Assembly (NCBI RefSeq): GCF_030408415.1
Contig: NZ_CP046976.1
Span: forward strand, 496,001-560,000
Origin: Corynebacterium appendicis CIP 107643
GTDB taxonomy: Bacteria > Actinomycetota > Actinomycetes > Mycobacteriales > Mycobacteriaceae
Reading direction: 5' to 3'
Length of the DNA: 64,000 bases
The position numbers and the translations under genes were made by a program. Positions 7,865-17,499 of this stretch are shown here, one piece after another. The notes under the pieces are model-generated. The model ran no database searches. It had not been told where the DNA came from and saw nothing but the letters and a program-made list of their open reading frames with translations. The number at the start of each line of letters is the position of its first letter. Within the stretch, counting starts at the first letter, position 1.

Positions 7865-10800
7865 ATGACGCAGCCGAACGAGACCCACATCGCAGGCGTG
7901 GCCCTCCCGCCGCATCCGCAGGCCTACCTGGTGGCCCGCGAGCGCACGGTCGAGGAACGGTCCTGGCCGGTGGAGCGGCCCACGCGCGGCACCTTCAAAG
8001 TGACAGGCGCGGCCGGTTCGGGCGTGACCAGCTTCCTCATCGACACCGCGGTGAAGAAAATCCGCTCCGGGGCGGATCCCGCCGGCGTGGTGTTTCTGAC
8101 CGCGTCGAAGGAATCCGGGGCCCGCGTGCGCGCGGAGCTCTCCGACCGCCTGGCCGCTTCCGGCTTCGTGGCCGACGAGCCGATCGTGCGCTCCATTCAC
8201 TCGCTCGCCTTCGCGCTCGTCCGGCTGGGCGATGAGGACCAGGGCGAGGGTGCGGAGCTGGAGCCGATCCGCCTGATCTCGGGTGCGGAGCAGGACTTCG
8301 CCGTCCGCGAGCTGCTTCAGGGCCACGCCGCGGATGGCGGCGGGACGTGGCCGGAGGAACTGAGCCCGGCGCTGCCCATGGTCGGTTTCGCCCGCCAGCT
8401 GCGCGATTTCCTCCTGCGCGCCGTGGAGCGCACGCTCACCCCGGAGGACTTGCGGGAGATGGGGCGGCGACACGGCATTCCGGTGTGGTCGGCGGCGGGC
8501 GATTTTCTCGCCGAGTATCAGGACGTGATGGCTCTTTACGGCGCGCGCAGCTATTCCGCCTCGGAGCTGGTCGCCTCGGCGGTGCGCGCACCGTTGCCGC
8601 GCACGTGGCACACCGTGATCGTCGACGACGCCCAGCACCTCGACCCAGCGTCCGGCCAGCTGGTCCGCCAGCTCGCCCAGGACGCGGAGCTCACCGTGAT
8701 CGGCGGCGACGAGCAGCAGTCGGTCTTCCGCTTCCGCGGCGCATCGCCGCTGTTCTTCCGGGGTCTGGACCACGACGGCTCTGTTGAGCTGATCGATCTC
8801 GGCGCCACGAAGCGCCGCCCGGAGGCAGAGGCTGACATCGCCCCGAGCGCCGCGGTGAACCACGCAGCCGTGGTGGACCGCCTGCGCCGCTGGCATCTCG
8901 AGGAAGGCGTGGCTTGGCGCGATATGTCTGTGGTGGTGCGTTCGGTGGGCATGATCGAGTCCCTGCGCCGCGCCCTGCTACAGGCCGGTGTGCCGGTGGC
9001 GGTGAACCCCACGGACGTGGTGCTGGCGGAGCAGCGAATCGTCGCCGCGATGCTGCTGGGCTTGAAGGCGTTGACCGAACCTCTCAGCATGGCGCAGTGG
9101 CGCGAGCTGTTGCTCGGCCCCGTCGGCGGCACCGACCCGGTCACGCTGCGCCGCTTGCTGCGCGGCCTGCGGCGCTGGAAACCGGACACGCGCGCAGAGG
9201 TGACGCTCTCGGAGCTGCTTGCGCTCGAGGGCGAGCTGCCGGATTTCGGCGCGGTGCTCACGCAGCGCGAACTGGACATTCTCAACCGCATCCGCGGCGT
9301 GCTCGACGCCGGGCGTAAGGCGATGCGCGAGGGCGGCAGCGTCGAGGAAATCCTCTGGGAGGTCTGGTCGGCGACGAAGCTAGCGGACAGCTTCATGGCG
9401 ATCGCTCTGCGCGGCGGCGCGGCGGGTTCGCAAGCGGACCGCGATCTGGACGCGATGATGGCGCTGTTCGACGCCGCTGGCGATTTCACCGAGCGCCGCC
9501 CCAGCGCCACCGTGGAGTCCTTCATCTCGCACATCGAGGAGCAGGAACTGCCCACCGGTGTGCGCGACCGGCGCACCGCCACCCCGGACGCGGTGCCGCT
9601 GCTCACCGCCCACGGCGCAGCCGGACGCGAATTCGCCCGCGTGATCGTCTCCGGCGTGCAGGAGTTGTCCTGGCCCACGCTCAGCGAGACGGGCACGCTC
9701 ATGCGCCAAGAAGACTTGGTGGACCTGGTGGACGAGGACATCGACCCCGCCACGCCGGTCTCTCATATCGCGGACCGCCTCAAAGAAGAGCGTCACCTGT
9801 TCCATTTGGCGGTCAGCCGCGCGACCGACCGGATCGTGGTCACTGCAGTGCACTCCGAGGACGGCGACGAAGTGGTGGAGCCGTCGCGCTTCGTCGACGA
9901 ATTCGCCGCTGAATTCGGGATCGTCCCGCAAGAGATCGCGGCGGCGCCGGTCACCGCGCAGGAGCGTGTGGCACGGGAGGGTGCTGAAGTGCCTGCGCTC
10001 TTCGACTCTGTGGGCGGCGACAGCGACGAGCTGCGCGCCGAGGGAAGCTCTGTCCGCGTGCTCGCGGTCGAGGACATCGTGGCGGAGCTGCGCCGCGCGC
10101 TGAGGGACGAGGGCTCCAGCGAGCAGACCCGCCTCCAGGCGGCGCGCCAGTTGGCGCGGCTGGCGGAAGCCGGCATCGTTGCGGCGGATCCGGGGCAGTG
10201 GTGGGGGACCACGGAGGCGTCGATAAGCGAGCCCTTGGAACCCCCGAAGCGGCTGTCGCCCTCCCGCATTGAAGGGCTGCTGGAATGCCCGATGCGCGGC
10301 GTGCTGGAGCGCGAGATCGCGCCGGCCGCGAACGACGCGATGACGCGCGGCACGCTCATCCACTACTTCTTCGAAGCGCTCGGCAACGGGGTGGACCGGG
10401 AGCTCGCGCGCGCCGACACGATCGAGGCGTACCGTGCGCTGTTTGCCGTGCCGCCGTGGAAGGAAGCGAACGACCTCGCTGAATTCACAGCTGTGCTCGA
10501 CCGCTGCGGCGAGTGGATCGACTCGACCCGCGGCACATTCTCGCAGCTCGGCGTGGAGGTCCCGGTCCACGTGGAGGTCTCGCCCGGGCTCGCCATCGGC
10601 GGGCGCATCGACCGGCTGGAACGCGAAGGCACCGCCGACGGCGACGGGCCCGTGCAGGTCGTTGATCTGAAAACGGGCAAGACCGCGACATCGCAGAAGA
10701 AGGTCGACGAGCACCCGCAGCTGATGAGTTACCAGCTCGCGTTGAGCCGGGGAGTATTCCGCGACGGTGGAATCTATACCGCCGCTGAGGAGGAGAAACC

Positions 10801-11041
10801 GCTTGAGGTCGGCGGCGGCACGCTGTTCTTCCCCGCGACGAATGCCAAGAAGCCGACCGTGCGCACGCAGGCGCCGAAGGACGCAGAGCAACTCGCGGAA
10901 TTCGCGGAGCTGATCCGCCCGCTTGTCGACGAAATGACAGGCCCGACCCTCCGCGCCGTCACCGGCGACCACTGCTCGTTTTGCCAACTGAAATCCATCT
11001 GCCCCGCCCAGCCTGAAGGAGAGGTGACCACCCGTGGCTAA
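7865..11041 (+). CDS. adnA: AdnA, helicase-nuclease subunit with a degenerate motor
   Basis: 1058 residues, matching mycobacterial AdnA in length and position. With AdnB it forms the double-strand-break resecting motor-nuclease of actinobacteria. The N-terminal UvrD-like motor has G-A-A-G-S-G-V-T-S at 48-56, where the Walker A lysine is replaced by Val54. The motif II region reads V-D-D-A-Q-H instead of D-E-x-Q. The C-terminal RecB-type nuclease is intact: G-R-I-D-R-L then V-V-D-L-K-T-G-K. Cysteines near residue 806 and at 1037, 1040 and 1046 fit the iron-sulfur cluster of AddB/AdnA nucleases. The gene overlaps adnB by 8 bp. The nuclease is predicted active, the ATPase probably not. Confidence 0.92.
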   Translation: MTQPNETHIAGVALPPHPQAYLVARERTVEERSWPVERPTRGTFKVTGAAGSGVTSFLIDTAVKKIRSGADPAGVVFLTASKESGARVRAELSDRLAASGFVADEPIVRSIHSLAFALVRLGDEDQGEGAELEPIRLISGAEQDFAVRELLQGHAADGGGTWPEELSPALPMVGFARQLRDFLLRAVERTLTPEDLREMGRRHGIPVWSAAGDFLAEYQDVMALYGARSYSASELVASAVRAPLPRTWHTVIVDDAQHLDPASGQLVRQLAQDAELTVIGGDEQQSVFRFRGASPLFFRGLDHDGSVELIDLGATKRRPEAEADIAPSAAVNHAAVVDRLRRWHLEEGVAWRDMSVVVRSVGMIESLRRALLQAGVPVAVNPTDVVLAEQRIVAAMLLGLKALTEPLSMAQWRELLLGPVGGTDPVTLRRLLRGLRRWKPDTRAEVTLSELLALEGELPDFGAVLTQRELDILNRIRGVLDAGRKAMREGGSVEEILWEVWSATKLADSFMAIALRGGAAGSQADRDLDAMMALFDAAGDFTERRPSATVESFISHIEEQELPTGVRDRRTATPDAVPLLTAHGAAGREFARVIVSGVQELSWPTLSETGTLMRQEDLVDLVDEDIDPATPVSHIADRLKEERHLFHLAVSRATDRIVVTAVHSEDGDEVVEPSRFVDEFAAEFGIVPQEIAAAPVTAQERVAREGAEVPALFDSVGGDSDELRAEGSSVRVLAVEDIVAELRRALRDEGSSEQTRLQAARQLARLAEAGIVAADPGQWWGTTEASISEPLEPPKRLSPSRIEGLLECPMRGVLEREIAPAANDAMTRGTLIHYFFEALGNGVDRELARADTIEAYRALFAVPPWKEANDLAEFTAVLDRCGEWIDSTRGTFSQLGVEVPVHVEVSPGLAIGGRIDRLEREGTADGDGPVQVVDLKTGKTATSQKKVDEHPQLMSYQLALSRGVFRDGGIYTAAEEEKPLEVGGGTLFFPATNAKKPTVRTQAPKDAEQLAEFAELIRPLVDEMTGPTLRAVTGDHCSFCQLKSICPAQPEGEVTTRG

Positions 11042-14000
11042 CACCCCCGTCCCGCCCACAACGCTGTGGCGCTACATGGGCGAGAAATTCATGCCCACCG
11101 ACCAGCAGGCCGCCGTCATCGGCGCGGAGCCGGGGCCGCTGCTCGTCGTGGCCGGCGCCGGCGCAGGCAAGACCGAGACCATGGCCTCGCGCGTGGTGTG
11201 GCTGGTGGCCAACGGGTACGTCCGCCCCGAGGAAGTCCTCGGCCTGACCTTCACCCGCAAGGCGGCCCAAGAGTTGGGTAAGCGCATCCGCACGCGCCTG
11301 GAGAAGCTCGCAGCCGACGAGCAGCTGGTGCGCCGCCTCGATCCGTCGGGTGCCCTCGCGGAATCGCTGACGGCCATCGCGCCGACGGTGTCCACCTACG
11401 ACTCGTACGCCGGCAACCTGATCCGCGAATACGGTCTGCTCGTCCCCGTCGAGCCTGACGCCCGCCTGATTACCGACGCGGAACTCCACTCGATCGCCTG
11501 GGACGTGGTGAGCAACCACGGCGGCGAACTGCTCTCCGGAGTGGGGGAGAACCCCGCCATGGACACCGTGGTGGACACGCTGTTGCGCCTGGTCACCAAC
11601 ATGGGCAACGAGCTCTTCCCGCACGCGCGCATCGCCGAGGAAACCGACGCCTTCGTGGCCAATGTTGCTGGCATTCCGCGCGGCAAGCGCCAGGGCGAGG
11701 CATACAACAAGACGGTGCAGAGGTGGGTGGGCCGGCAGACGCTGCGCCGGGCGTACGCCGACATGGCTCTCGAACTCGGCCGCGAACTGCGCGAGCGCGG
11801 TGTGGTCACCTTCAACGAGCAGATGTCGGTGGCAGCGCAAATGGCCGCCGACCACCCGGCAGTGGGCGCCTCCCAGCGCGACCGCTTCCGCGTGGTCATG
11901 CTCGACGAGTACCAGGACACCTCGCATGCCCAGCGTGTGCTTTTGCGCAGCCTGTTCGGCGAGAACCGCGACGACGCCTCGCGGCATGCCCACCCGCTCA
12001 CCGTCACCGCGGTGGGTGACCCGATGCAGGCGATCTACGGCTGGCGTGGCGCGACCGCGGCCAACCTCGCCGCCTTCGTCGAGGACTTCCCGCTGGCGGA
12101 TGGTTCGCCCGCCCCGAAGGCGCAGTTGACCACCTCGTGGCGCAACCCGCCGGAGGTGCTCGCCACCGCGAACTCTGTGTCTTCCGCTGTGCTGGGCACC
12201 CCGGAGGGCGGGCAGCGCGCCGTCGAGCCGCTGATATCTAAGCCTGATGCGCAGCCCGGCACCGTCGAGCTCGGCTTCTACGCCACCGAGGACGAAGAGA
12301 TCGCCGTGGTCGCCGATATGCTCGCGCAGGACTACACCGACCGGGTGAGCGCCGGGAAGCCGGTCTCCTCCGCAGTGCTCGTGCGCAAGAACAAGCACTC
12401 CGCCGGTATCGCCGAAGCGTTGGAGGAGCGCGGTGTGCCGTACGAGATCGTCGGCACCGCAGGTCTGCTCACCGTGCCGGAGGTGGCCGACACCGTCGCC
12501 GTCGCCCGCATGCTCGTGCACCCGCAGGATTCCGCCGCGGCATTGCGCATCTTAGCCGGGCCCGCCTGCGGCCTGGGTCTGAAAGACATCTCCGCCCTGG
12601 CCAGCCGCGCGGTGAACCTCGCCGGCGAACGCCGCGGAAGCGCCGTCGACGAACTGCCCACCGATGCCGACCCACGCGAGCGGCTCCAGGTGCAGCTGGC
12701 GGAGCTGATCGAGAACGCCGAGAACGCGGTGGGGGAGAACGAGCGCAGCGTGGGCCTTGGCGACGCCGTCGCCGACCTCGGCGAGCCGGAGCGCTACTCG
12801 CCGGAGGGGCTGGTGCGTCTGCAGACCCTGGCCGCGAAGCTGCGCGCCCTGCGCACCCGCAGCCTGGGCAAGCGTCTGCCGGATCTGTTCGACGACATCG
12901 TGTCCATCTTCGGCATCCGCACCGAAGTCCTGGCGCGTCCGTCCCAGACTGGCACGGTGCACCTCGACAAATTCGCCGAGGTGGTCGCCTCCTACCCGGG
13001 CGCGGACATCGAGGGCTTCTTGAATTACCTCGACCTCGCCGCCGAGCACGAGGACGGCCTCGAGCCGGGGTCGGTGACCACCAGCGACGACCGCGTGCAG
13101 ATCCTCACCGCGCACAAGGCCAAGGGGTTGGAGTGGGACACCGTCGCCGTCGTTCACGCCGATACCCAGACCTACAGCGTGACCACGGAGACCTTCCTCA
13201 CCTTCGTCGAGTACGTCCCGGACGACACCTACGACGTCTTCGACGCCGCCGCGGACCGCAGCGAATTCGAGAAGCTCTCCGAGGAGTACCGGAAGATGAA
13301 GAAGGCGGAGCTCGAGGAGGAAGCGGCGCGGTTGTTCTACGTCGCTGTCACCCGCGCCGCCGAACGCCTCATGGTCACCGGTTCCGCGATCGTGCCCGGC
13401 CGTGCGAAGCAAGCCGAGCCGTACCCGCACTTCCTCGCCCTGCGCGACGTGCTCATGCACCCCGGCGGCACTCCCGCAGCCGAGATCCTGCACTGGTGGG
13501 ACGGCACGGAAACGGAAGACGAGCAAACGCCCACCGCCGCGCGCGAGGGCACGTGGCCGCACTACGCCGCCGACCCCGCGAGCCTGACCGCCGCCGAGCA
13601 GGTCGCCGCCGCGCGCAAGGAGCTGCCCAAACTATCGGACGGCGAGCTCTACTCCCTGTGGGAGCGCGACACCGAAGCGCTCATCGAGGAGCACAAGGCC
13701 GCCCAGCGCCCCGCCGTCCCTGTCGTCATGCCGGGAATGCTCACCGCCTCGGACATCGTCGCCCTGCGCGCCGACCCCGAGCAGTTTGCCCGCCGCGCGC
13801 GCCGCCCCGTGCCGTTCAAGCCGAACGCCTACGCCAAGCGCGGCACCGCATTCCACGAATGGATCGAGGGATTCTTCGGGGCACGCCCATTGCTTGACGA
13901 CGACGAGCTGCCCGGCAACCTCGAACCCGACGTCGACGCCGCCACCCTGGTGCGCCTGAAGGAGAATTTCTCCGCCAGCCAGTGGGCGGCGCGCACGCCC

Positions 14001-14330
14001 GCGCACATCGAGCACCCCTTCGAGATCGACCTGGGCACTTCGACGGTCCGCGGCCGCATCGACGCAGTCTTCAAGGATGACGACGGCGGCTGGACCATTG
14101 TGGACTGGAAGACGGGCAATAAACCGCAGGCGGCGGAGATGCGGGCGGCGAAGCTCCAGCTCGCGGTCTACCGCGAGGCATGGCGCCGGATCGCAGCTGA
14201 CGGAAAGCCCATCCGCGCAGTGTTCTTCTACGTCCGCACCGGCGAGGACTTCTCCCCAGGTGACCTGCCGGAACGAACGGAGCTGGAGGACCTGCTGCAA
14301 AGCGCGGCTTCCGCCGGTCTAGAGTCGTGA
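11034..14330 (+). CDS. adnB: AdnB, helicase-nuclease subunit with an intact motor
   Basis: 1098 residues from GTG 11034. SF1 helicase motifs are intact: G-A-G-A-G-K-T-E at 41-48, L-D-E-Y-Q-D-T (motif II), G-D-P-M-Q-A-I-Y-G-W-R-G (motif III) and V-A-V-T-R-A (motif VI). The C-terminal RecB-like nuclease shows G-R-I-D-A-V, then I-V-D-W-K-T-G and Q-L-A-V-Y-R. No iron-sulfur cysteine set is visible, so the cluster belongs to AdnA. AdnB is the lead motor in the studied mycobacterial enzyme, consistent with the loss of the AdnA Walker lysine here. It overlaps adnA by 8 bp and precedes the channel gene by 1 bp. Confidence 0.94.
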   Translation: MANTPVPPTTLWRYMGEKFMPTDQQAAVIGAEPGPLLVVAGAGAGKTETMASRVVWLVANGYVRPEEVLGLTFTRKAAQELGKRIRTRLEKLAADEQLVRRLDPSGALAESLTAIAPTVSTYDSYAGNLIREYGLLVPVEPDARLITDAELHSIAWDVVSNHGGELLSGVGENPAMDTVVDTLLRLVTNMGNELFPHARIAEETDAFVANVAGIPRGKRQGEAYNKTVQRWVGRQTLRRAYADMALELGRELRERGVVTFNEQMSVAAQMAADHPAVGASQRDRFRVVMLDEYQDTSHAQRVLLRSLFGENRDDASRHAHPLTVTAVGDPMQAIYGWRGATAANLAAFVEDFPLADGSPAPKAQLTTSWRNPPEVLATANSVSSAVLGTPEGGQRAVEPLISKPDAQPGTVELGFYATEDEEIAVVADMLAQDYTDRVSAGKPVSSAVLVRKNKHSAGIAEALEERGVPYEIVGTAGLLTVPEVADTVAVARMLVHPQDSAAALRILAGPACGLGLKDISALASRAVNLAGERRGSAVDELPTDADPRERLQVQLAELIENAENAVGENERSVGLGDAVADLGEPERYSPEGLVRLQTLAAKLRALRTRSLGKRLPDLFDDIVSIFGIRTEVLARPSQTGTVHLDKFAEVVASYPGADIEGFLNYLDLAAEHEDGLEPGSVTTSDDRVQILTAHKAKGLEWDTVAVVHADTQTYSVTTETFLTFVEYVPDDTYDVFDAAADRSEFEKLSEEYRKMKKAELEEEAARLFYVAVTRAAERLMVTGSAIVPGRAKQAEPYPHFLALRDVLMHPGGTPAAEILHWWDGTETEDEQTPTAAREGTWPHYAADPASLTAAEQVAAARKELPKLSDGELYSLWERDTEALIEEHKAAQRPAVPVVMPGMLTASDIVALRADPEQFARRARRPVPFKPNAYAKRGTAFHEWIEGFFGARPLLDDDELPGNLEPDVDAATLVRLKENFSASQWAARTPAHIEHPFEIDLGTSTVRGRIDAVFKDDDGGWTIVDWKTGNKPQAAEMRAAKLQLAVYREAWRRIAADGKPIRAVFFYVRTGEDFSPGDLPERTELEDLLQSAASAGLES

Positions 14331-14331
14331 T

Positions 14332-15450
14332 ATGGCGCTTTCCTTTCAGCCGCGGATTTCCTTCCGCAGCCGGTTGCGCGGTGAAGAGCTCACCGCGCTG
14401 CCCGACCATGCGCTCATCAACGTCATCCGCTTGCCGCAGGAAGCGCGGACCACTCCGTGGGCACTGATTTTCCGGCGCTTCATCTACGCGATCATCCTGA
14501 TGATCCTGGTCGCCGTGATCGTGTGGGCGGACAGGGATGCCTATTCGGAGCCGCTGACGTTCATCGACGCCGTGTATTACTCGGCGGTCTCCCTGTCCAC
14601 CACCGGCTACGGCGACATCACCCCGGTGACGCAGACGGCCAGGCTGGTCAACATCTTCATTGTCACTCCGTTGCGGGTAGCGTTCCTGATGCTGCTCGTC
14701 GGCACCACGCTGTCGGTGCTCACGGAGGATTCCCGCAAGACGCTGCAACTTCAACGGTGGAGGAAGAACGTGCGCAACCACACCATCATCATCGGTTACG
14801 GCACCAAGGGCAGGTCCGCTGTCGAGGCATTGCTTGCCGACGGCATGTCGCCCTCCAATATCGTCGTCATCGACAGCAACAACGAATCCCTCGTGCACGC
14901 CGAGAACCGCGGCCTTGTGTGCGTCCACGGCAACGCCACCAAGTCCGATGTGCTGAAGATCGCAGGTGTGAACCGCGCCCGTTCCGTGGTGGTCGCGCCG
15001 TCCTCGGATGACACCGCGGTGCTGGTGACCCTGTCCGTGCGCGAGATCAACCCGGGCGTGAATATCGTCGCCTCTGTCCGCGAGGCAGAAAACCAGCACC
15101 TGCTGGAGCAGTCCGGCGCGGATTCTGTGGTGATTTCCTCCGAGACCGCCGGCCGCCTGCTCGGCATCGCCACCACCACACCGACGGTGGTGGAGATGAT
15201 GGAGGACCTGCTCAGCCCCAATGCCGGCTTCACGGTTTCGGAGCGCCCGATCCTCGACGACGAGGTCGGCGCCAACCCGCGCCACCTCGCCGATATCGTG
15301 CTGGGCGTGGTCCGTTCCGGCGAGCTCTACCGCCTAGACTCCCCGGAAGCGGAGACGGTCGAGCCGGGCGACAAGCTGCTCTACATCCGCTACGCGCCTG
15401 AGACCCCCGACAACCTGACCGAAGCAGCGCACGAAAACGAGGATGATTAA
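14332..15450 (+). CDS. Two-helix potassium channel with RCK/TrkA-N domain
   Basis: 372 residues. Transmembrane segments at about 48-66 and 105-127 flank a pore loop with the K+ selectivity filter T-T-G-Y-G-D (90-95). A cytoplasmic RCK domain follows, with the nucleotide-binding I-I-I-G-Y-G-T-K-G (152-160) and a C-terminal TrkA-C-like part. This layout matches CglK of C. glutamicum and Rv3200c, in the same position after adnB. Channels of this type set membrane potential and K+ balance. It begins 1 bp after adnB and ends 3 bp before uvrD2, so it shares their transcript. Confidence 0.92.
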   Translation: MALSFQPRISFRSRLRGEELTALPDHALINVIRLPQEARTTPWALIFRRFIYAIILMILVAVIVWADRDAYSEPLTFIDAVYYSAVSLSTTGYGDITPVTQTARLVNIFIVTPLRVAFLMLLVGTTLSVLTEDSRKTLQLQRWRKNVRNHTIIIGYGTKGRSAVEALLADGMSPSNIVVIDSNNESLVHAENRGLVCVHGNATKSDVLKIAGVNRARSVVVAPSSDDTAVLVTLSVREINPGVNIVASVREAENQHLLEQSGADSVVISSETAGRLLGIATTTPTVVEMMEDLLSPNAGFTVSERPILDDEVGANPRHLADIVLGVVRSGELYRLDSPEAETVEPGDKLLYIRYAPETPDNLTEAAHENEDD

Positions 15451-15453
15451 TAC

Positions 15454-17499
15454 GTGATCGACCTCTCGCAACTCGACGAGGATCAGCGCGTCGCCGCCAC
15501 CGCGCCGCGCGGGCCGGTGTGCATTCTCGCCGGTGCTGGCACCGGCAAGACCCGCACCATCACCTACCGGATCGCGCACCTGATCGACCAGGGCTTCGTC
15601 GTCCCGCAGAAAGTGCTCGCCGTGACGTTCACATCGCGCGCGGCAGGCGAGATGCGCGACCGCCTGCGCTCCATGGGCATCGGGGGAGTGCAGGCCCGCA
15701 CCTTCCACGCCGCGGCGCTGCGCCAGCTGCGCTATTTCTGGCCGCAGGTGGCGGGAGACCTGCCGTGGACGCTCATCGACAATAAATTCCCGCTCGTCGC
15801 CCGCGCCACCCGCACGGTCGGTCTCGAGCCGGACAAGGAGCTCGTCCGCGACTTGCTCAGCGAGATCGAGTGGGCCAAGGCCTCCCTGGTCACGCCGGAG
15901 AGCTACGCGCAGGCCATCGAGAAAACCCATCGCGAGCCGCCCGCGGACGCCGAGAAGGCCGCCGCGGTGTACAAGCGCTACGAGGAGTCCAAGACCAGCC
16001 CCGAGGGCATGGCTCTCGACTTCGACGATCTGCTCCTCCACGTCGCCGGCGCGCTGGAGAATGCCCCGGCCGTCGCGGAGGAATTCCGCAACCAGTACCA
16101 GACCTTCGTGGTGGACGAGTACCAGGATGTCACCCCGCTCCAGCAGCGCGTGCTGGAGGGTTGGCTGGGTCAGCGCGACGACCTCACCGTCGTCGGCGAC
16201 GCCAACCAGACCATCTATTCCTTCACCGGCGCGACCCCGGACTACCTGCTGAATTTCTCGCGCACCTACCCGCACGGCACCGTGGTCAAGCTGCAGCGCG
16301 ATTACCGTTCCACGCCCGAGGTCACCGAGCTGGCCAACACCGTCATTGCGAAGGCGACCGGCAGGGAAGCAGGCACCCGTCTCGAGCTCGAGGGCATGCG
16401 CGCGCCGGGCCCGGAGCCGACATTCGCGTCGTACCCGGACGAGCCGTCGGAGGCGCGCGACATCGCCGCCGAGATCAAAAAGCTCATCGCGTCAGGCACG
16501 CCCGCGCGCGAAATCGCTGTGCTTTACCGCATCAACGCCCAATCAGCCGTGTTCGAGCAGGCGCTTTCCGACGCCGGGATTGTCTACCAGGTCCGCGGAG
16601 GCGAAGGCTTTTTCACCCGCCCCGAGATCCGCGAAGCGATCAATGTCTTGGTGTCTGCCACCCGCCGCGACGACCTGCCTGACGACCCGGTGGCCGTAGC
16701 CAAAGCCGCGTTCGCCCCGCTGGGCCTGTCCGCCAGCGAACCCGAAGGCGCCCGCCAGCGCGAACGCTGGCAAACCCTGAACGCCCTGGTGGAGCTGATC
16801 GGCGACATCGTCAACACCGGCGAGGCCACCTCCTTGCCGGGCGTGCTCGCCTCCCTGCGCCAACGCGCCGAATCGAAGCAGCCACCGGCTGTCGACGGCG
16901 TGACCCTGGCCAGCCTGCATGCCGCCAAGGGCCTGGAGTGGGACGCCGTCTTCCTCGCCGGGCTGGTGGAGAAGACCTTGCCGATCTCGCACGCCATCAA
17001 GGCCGGCGACGCGCAGATCGAAGAAGAGCGCCGCCTGTTCTACGTGGGCATCACCCGCGCCCGCGAGCACCTGCACTTGTCGTGGTCGCTGGCCCGCCAG
17101 GAGGGTGGCCGCGCCTCCCGCGAGCGTTCGCGCTTCCTCGACGGAATCGCCCCGCAGCTCGATGTCGAGCAATCTCCGGAGCGCCTCAAGCGCGCGAAGC
17201 GCTGCCGCGTGTGCGGCAACCAGCTGGGCACCCCGGCGGAGAAGAGCCTCGGCCGCCACGAGGACTGCGAGCCGACCTACAACGAGGCCGCGTTCTTGGC
17301 CCTCAAGCAGTGGCGCCTCGACACAGCCCGTGAGGCGCAGATCCCGCCGTTCATGATCTTCACCGACGCGACCTTGCTCTCCGTCGTCGAGGCGATGCCG
17401 GCTGGCCCGAACGAGCTACTGGACATCTCCGGCATCGGCCCGGCGAAGCTCGAACAGTACGGCGAGGACCTCCTCGACGTGCTGGAGGGGTACCGCTAG
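15454..17499 (+). CDS. uvrD2: ATP-dependent DNA helicase UvrD2
   Basis: 681 residues from GTG 15454. UvrD-type motifs are G-A-G-T-G-K-T-R (27-34), V-D-E-Y-Q-D-V and G-D-A-N-Q-T-I-Y-S-F. The final motor motif is V-G-I-T-R-A-R-E. After the motor come C-R-V-C and H-E-D-C, a putative zinc-binding cluster, then a C-terminal HRDC domain (L-L-D-I-S-G-I-G-P-A-K-L). Motor, cysteine cluster and HRDC together define UvrD2 of mycobacteria, which unwinds 3'-tailed DNA. The stop overlaps the convergent ThiF-like gene by 4 bp. Confidence 0.93.
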   Translation: MIDLSQLDEDQRVAATAPRGPVCILAGAGTGKTRTITYRIAHLIDQGFVVPQKVLAVTFTSRAAGEMRDRLRSMGIGGVQARTFHAAALRQLRYFWPQVAGDLPWTLIDNKFPLVARATRTVGLEPDKELVRDLLSEIEWAKASLVTPESYAQAIEKTHREPPADAEKAAAVYKRYEESKTSPEGMALDFDDLLLHVAGALENAPAVAEEFRNQYQTFVVDEYQDVTPLQQRVLEGWLGQRDDLTVVGDANQTIYSFTGATPDYLLNFSRTYPHGTVVKLQRDYRSTPEVTELANTVIAKATGREAGTRLELEGMRAPGPEPTFASYPDEPSEARDIAAEIKKLIASGTPAREIAVLYRINAQSAVFEQALSDAGIVYQVRGGEGFFTRPEIREAINVLVSATRRDDLPDDPVAVAKAAFAPLGLSASEPEGARQRERWQTLNALVELIGDIVNTGEATSLPGVLASLRQRAESKQPPAVDGVTLASLHAAKGLEWDAVFLAGLVEKTLPISHAIKAGDAQIEEERRLFYVGITRAREHLHLSWSLARQEGGRASRERSRFLDGIAPQLDVEQSPERLKRAKRCRVCGNQLGTPAEKSLGRHEDCEPTYNEAAFLALKQWRLDTAREAQIPPFMIFTDATLLSVVEAMPAGPNELLDISGIGPAKLEQYGEDLLDVLEGYR

